From: Pseudonocardiaceae bacterium
GTDB taxonomy: Bacteria > Actinomycetota > Actinomycetes > Mycobacteriales > Pseudonocardiaceae
Length of the DNA: 6,106 nt
NCBI GenBank assembly: GCA_025937115.1
Contig: JAICSB010000208.1
Coordinates: forward strand, 1-6,106
Direction: 5' to 3'
The notes beneath the pieces were generated by a model. The model saw nothing but the letters and a program-made list of their open reading frames with translations. It was not told where the DNA came from and made no database searches. Position 1 is the stretch's first letter, and the number at the start of each line of letters is the position of its first letter. A program made the translations under genes and the position numbers. This document shows, piece after piece, positions 5,154 to 6,106 of the stretch.

Positions 5154-6106
5154 CGCGGCTGCGCCTTGGTGCGCAGGTCGGCCACCAGCGTCTCCCAGCG
5201 CAGCGCGCCTCGGGGCCGCCCGTCGTCATCGACCACGACGACCACCGGAGCGCGCCCGTCGAGCATGACGTCGACGGCGTCATAGACAGTGCCCGACAGC
5301 TGAACCGTGACCAGCGCCGGGGGTTGCTCTGATCCGGGCACATGCTGCCAGGCCGATGGGCGGCCCGCGCCGTCCACCGACAGCACGGGATGGTCCTGCC
5401 CAGCAGCCCTGGCACCGGAGATCACGATCTCCTCCAGCTCCAGCCGGCTGATCTCCAGCAGCGACAGCCGGCGGACGGCGGCGCCGCTACCGACGAACTC
5501 GGTGACGAAGTCGTCGGCGGGATGGGCGAGTACCTCACTGGGGGTGTCGTACTGCGCCAGGCGCCCGTGAGTAGCGAACACCGCGATCCGATCCCCCAAC
5601 TTCACGGCTTCGGACAGATCGTGGGTGACGAAGCAGATGGTCTTGGCAACCTGGCGTTGCACCTCGAGGAACTCGTCCTGCAACCTCTCCCGGGTGATCG
5701 GGTCGATGGCCCCGAAAGGCTCGTCCATCAGCATCACCGGGGGGTCGGCCGCCAGACCGCGGGCCACCCCGACGCGTTGCTGCTGCCCACCGGAGAGCTG
5801 GCGCGGGTAGCGGTCCCGGAAGTCGTCGGGCTCCATCCCGACCAGGTGCAGCAGCTCGTCGACCCGGCTGGCGACCCGGCGCTTGTCCCAGCCCAGCATC
5901 TTGGGCACCACCGCGATGTTGTCCCCGATGGTCAGGTGCGGGAACAACCCCACCTGCTGGATCACATAGCCGATCCGCCTGCGCAGCTGGTCGCCGTTGA
6001 CGTCGGTGACGTCCTCGCCGGCGAGCAGGATCCGCCCGGTGGTCGGCTCGATGAGCCGGTTCATCATTTTCAGGATGGTCGTCTTGCCGCACCCGGACGG
6101 CCCGAT
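5150..6106 (-). CDS. Osmoprotectant ABC transporter ATP-binding protein (OpuCA/ProV type), N-terminus outside the window
   Basis: Cytoplasmic ATPase that powers the importer. The frame is open to the window edge, and 318 residues are visible. Numbering from the first visible residue, the Walker A motif GPSGCGKTT is at 2-10, the Q-loop YVIQQVGLFPHL near 47-58, the ABC signature LSGGQQQR at 104-111, Walker B VMLMDEP at 124-130, and the switch histidine in FVTHD at 162. All are intact, so it should hydrolyse ATP. The C-terminal part (about 240-313) holds one recognisable CBS-like unit (TVYDAVDVMLDGRAPVVVVVDDDGRPRG). In OpuA-type ATPases, tandem CBS domains sense ionic strength and gate transport; here the first CBS copy is short or divergent. 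The ATG at 6067 is not the true start, because Walker A lies upstream of it. About 30-40 N-terminal residues are probably missing. It overlaps the permease by four bases. Confidence 0.94.
   Translation of the reverse strand: MGPSGCGKTTILKMMNRLIEPTTGRILLAGEDVTDVNGDQLRRRIGYVIQQVGLFPHLTIGDNIAVVPKMLGWDKRRVASRVDELLHLVGMEPDDFRDRYPRQLSGGQQQRVGVARGLAADPPVMLMDEPFGAIDPITRERLQDEFLEVQRQVAKTICFVTHDLSEAVKLGDRIAVFATHGRLAQYDTPSEVLAHPADDFVTEFVGSGAAVRRLSLLEISRLELEEIVISGARAAGQDHPVLSVDGAGRPSAWQHVPGSEQPPALVTVQLSGTVYDAVDVMLDGRAPVVVVVDDDGRPRGALRWETLVADLRTKAQPR

Noticed and set aside
4423..5415. Long minus-strand open frame of 330 codons overlapping the permease and ATPase
   Set aside because: It is an out-of-frame shadow in high-GC DNA: rich in Arg, Pro, Gly and Ala, with no recognisable domain, and it overlaps two genes with clear family motifs.

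Overview
The window is chromosomal DNA from a high-GC actinobacterium. It is most likely a Mycobacterium or Mycolicibacterium: the bacterioferritin N-terminus is very close to mycobacterial BfrA as I remember it, the promoters look actinobacterial (TANNNT -10 elements), and there are two candidate IdeR/DtxR iron boxes. All supported genes lie on the minus strand, so the biological order runs from high to low coordinates. I see no tRNA, rRNA, CRISPR array, IS element or prophage gene.

5150-6106 and 4395-5153 hold an osmoprotectant-type (glycine betaine/carnitine/choline) ABC importer: an ATPase with a CBS-like tail, cut by the window edge, and a permease joined to it by a 4-base stop/start overlap. 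Next, at 4176-4394, where a full substrate-binding protein gene would be expected, there is only about 220 bp. It encodes the C-terminal end of such a protein, out of frame with what precedes it and with no usable start. I read it as a deleted, frameshifted remnant, so this copy of the importer seems to have lost its own binding protein.

4101-4175 is a short intergenic stretch with a perfect 15-bp tandem duplication (4151-4180), two perfect palindromes and a -10 element placed for a leaderless GTG start.

537-4100 is a close run of three genes with gaps of 29 and 28 bp, probably co-transcribed: a TM0106-family RecB/Cas4-like nuclease (PD-(D/E)XK-like region, Fe-S cysteines, RNase H-like DEDD domain), a UDP-glucose 6-dehydrogenase and a hemerythrin-like diiron protein.

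1-473 is an iron storage and release pair: bacterioferritin-associated ferredoxin (bfd) followed by bacterioferritin (bfr, cut by the window start). Each has a candidate IdeR box. The bfd box overlaps its promoter region, the expected place for iron repression. The bfr box lies just upstream of its -35, the expected place for iron activation. If both are real, one regulator would drive iron storage when iron is plentiful and iron release when it is scarce. With the hemerythrin-like gene alongside, 1-1082 forms a small non-haem iron neighbourhood. This paired regulation and the decayed binding-protein gene are the two most interesting points in the window.
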